Assembly (NCBI RefSeq): GCF_028372415.1
Contig: NC_092872.1
Coordinates: 261,231,008 to 261,295,007 of the forward strand
Length of the DNA stretch: 64,000 bases
Direction of reading: 5' to 3'
Source: Notamacropus eugenii
Taxonomy: Eukaryota; Chordata; Mammalia; Diprotodontia; Macropodidae
A model generated the notes under the pieces. It had not been told where the DNA came from and ran no database searches. It saw nothing but the letters and a program-made list of their open reading frames with translations. Each line of letters starts with the position of its first letter. Position 1 is the stretch's first letter. This document shows, piece after piece, positions 63,715 through 64,000 of this stretch. A program made the position numbers and the translations under genes.

Positions 63715-64000
63715 TTCAACTAAACACATATATATTAACCACCTACTGTCTATCAGGCCCTTGGCATCCAAAGATGACAACGGAATAGTTCTTGACCTCA
63801 AGGAACTTACATATTACTAGGGCAATGGAATGTGTATGTAAGTAAGTAAATACTGAGTATAAAGTAATTTAAATTATAAAGGAGTATAAAGTGATTTCAC
63901 TTTTGAGAAACTGTTAATAACTTCGGGAGATCAGAAAAGTGAAGGCATAAAATGTGGTACTTGAACTATGCTTTGAAGGGAGCTAAGGACTCCCTGAGGT
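63715..64000 (-). repeat. L2 3' end, antisense, running off the window
   Basis: Shows CTACTGTCTATCAGGCCCTT, GACCTCAAGGAACTTACATA and TTGAACTATGCTTTGAAGGG. Confidence 0.78.

Overview
This window is mammalian nuclear DNA, almost certainly from a marsupial. The evidence is the repeat content: many copies of a tRNA-derived marsupial SINE with the GCAGCTAGGTGG head and a CAACAA tail, many MIR/THER-type SINEs, large and decayed L2 and L3/CR1 LINE fragments, old marsupial-type L1 3' ends, and a half-L1 (HAL1-like) element with marsupial L1 features. The species cannot be fixed from the sequence. I find no protein-coding exon of a host gene, no rRNA or tRNA gene and no CRISPR array. Nearly every long open frame lies in a repeat, in an antisense copy of a repeat, or in a microsatellite. 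The window looks intergenic or deep-intronic.

Layout. 1-15 kb: unique sequence mixed with MIR/SINE copies, an L2 3' end carrying two (CT)n tracts, a small hAT-type MITE with an 8-bp target duplication (7.0 kb), an L1 3' fragment (11.6-12.3 kb) and an LTR (14.7-15.2 kb). 15.5-20.5 kb: the most structured part. It holds a decayed hAT transposase gene of the Buster/ZBED5 type, split by a complete 2.8-kb HAL1-like element (5' UTR, ORF1, G-rich 3' UTR, no ORF2) with a perfect 14-bp target-site duplication, and hit further downstream by a SINE with its own 9-bp duplication. 21-30 kb: an antisense L1 3' end, a (TTTC)n array and about 5 kb of antisense L2 mosaic with recognisable reverse transcriptase blocks. 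30-43 kb: SINEs, MIRs, an LTR with a 5-bp duplication, an ATC-rich minisatellite, an ACT/CTA trinucleotide array, and an LTR inserted in a SINE. 43-58 kb: longer unique blocks that are candidates for conserved non-coding DNA, plus a second HAL1 copy (49.4-50.5 kb, minus strand). That copy has an intact 5' end but stops inside ORF1, has no poly(A), and is still flanked by a 15-bp duplication. 58-64 kb: L2 and L3/CR1 fragments, an AT-rich block, a SINE of a second family and a final MIR/THER.

The window is best read as an archive of nested insertions. Boundary duplications give relative ages: the hAT gene and older L1 copies came first, then the HAL1 copies, SINEs and LTRs. The 3'-truncated HAL1 copy and the apparent 16-nt tract between two A-runs in the complete copy are the most unusual observations. 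Unique-sequence regulatory or exon candidates are listed with low confidence because only cross-species alignment or RNA data could settle them.
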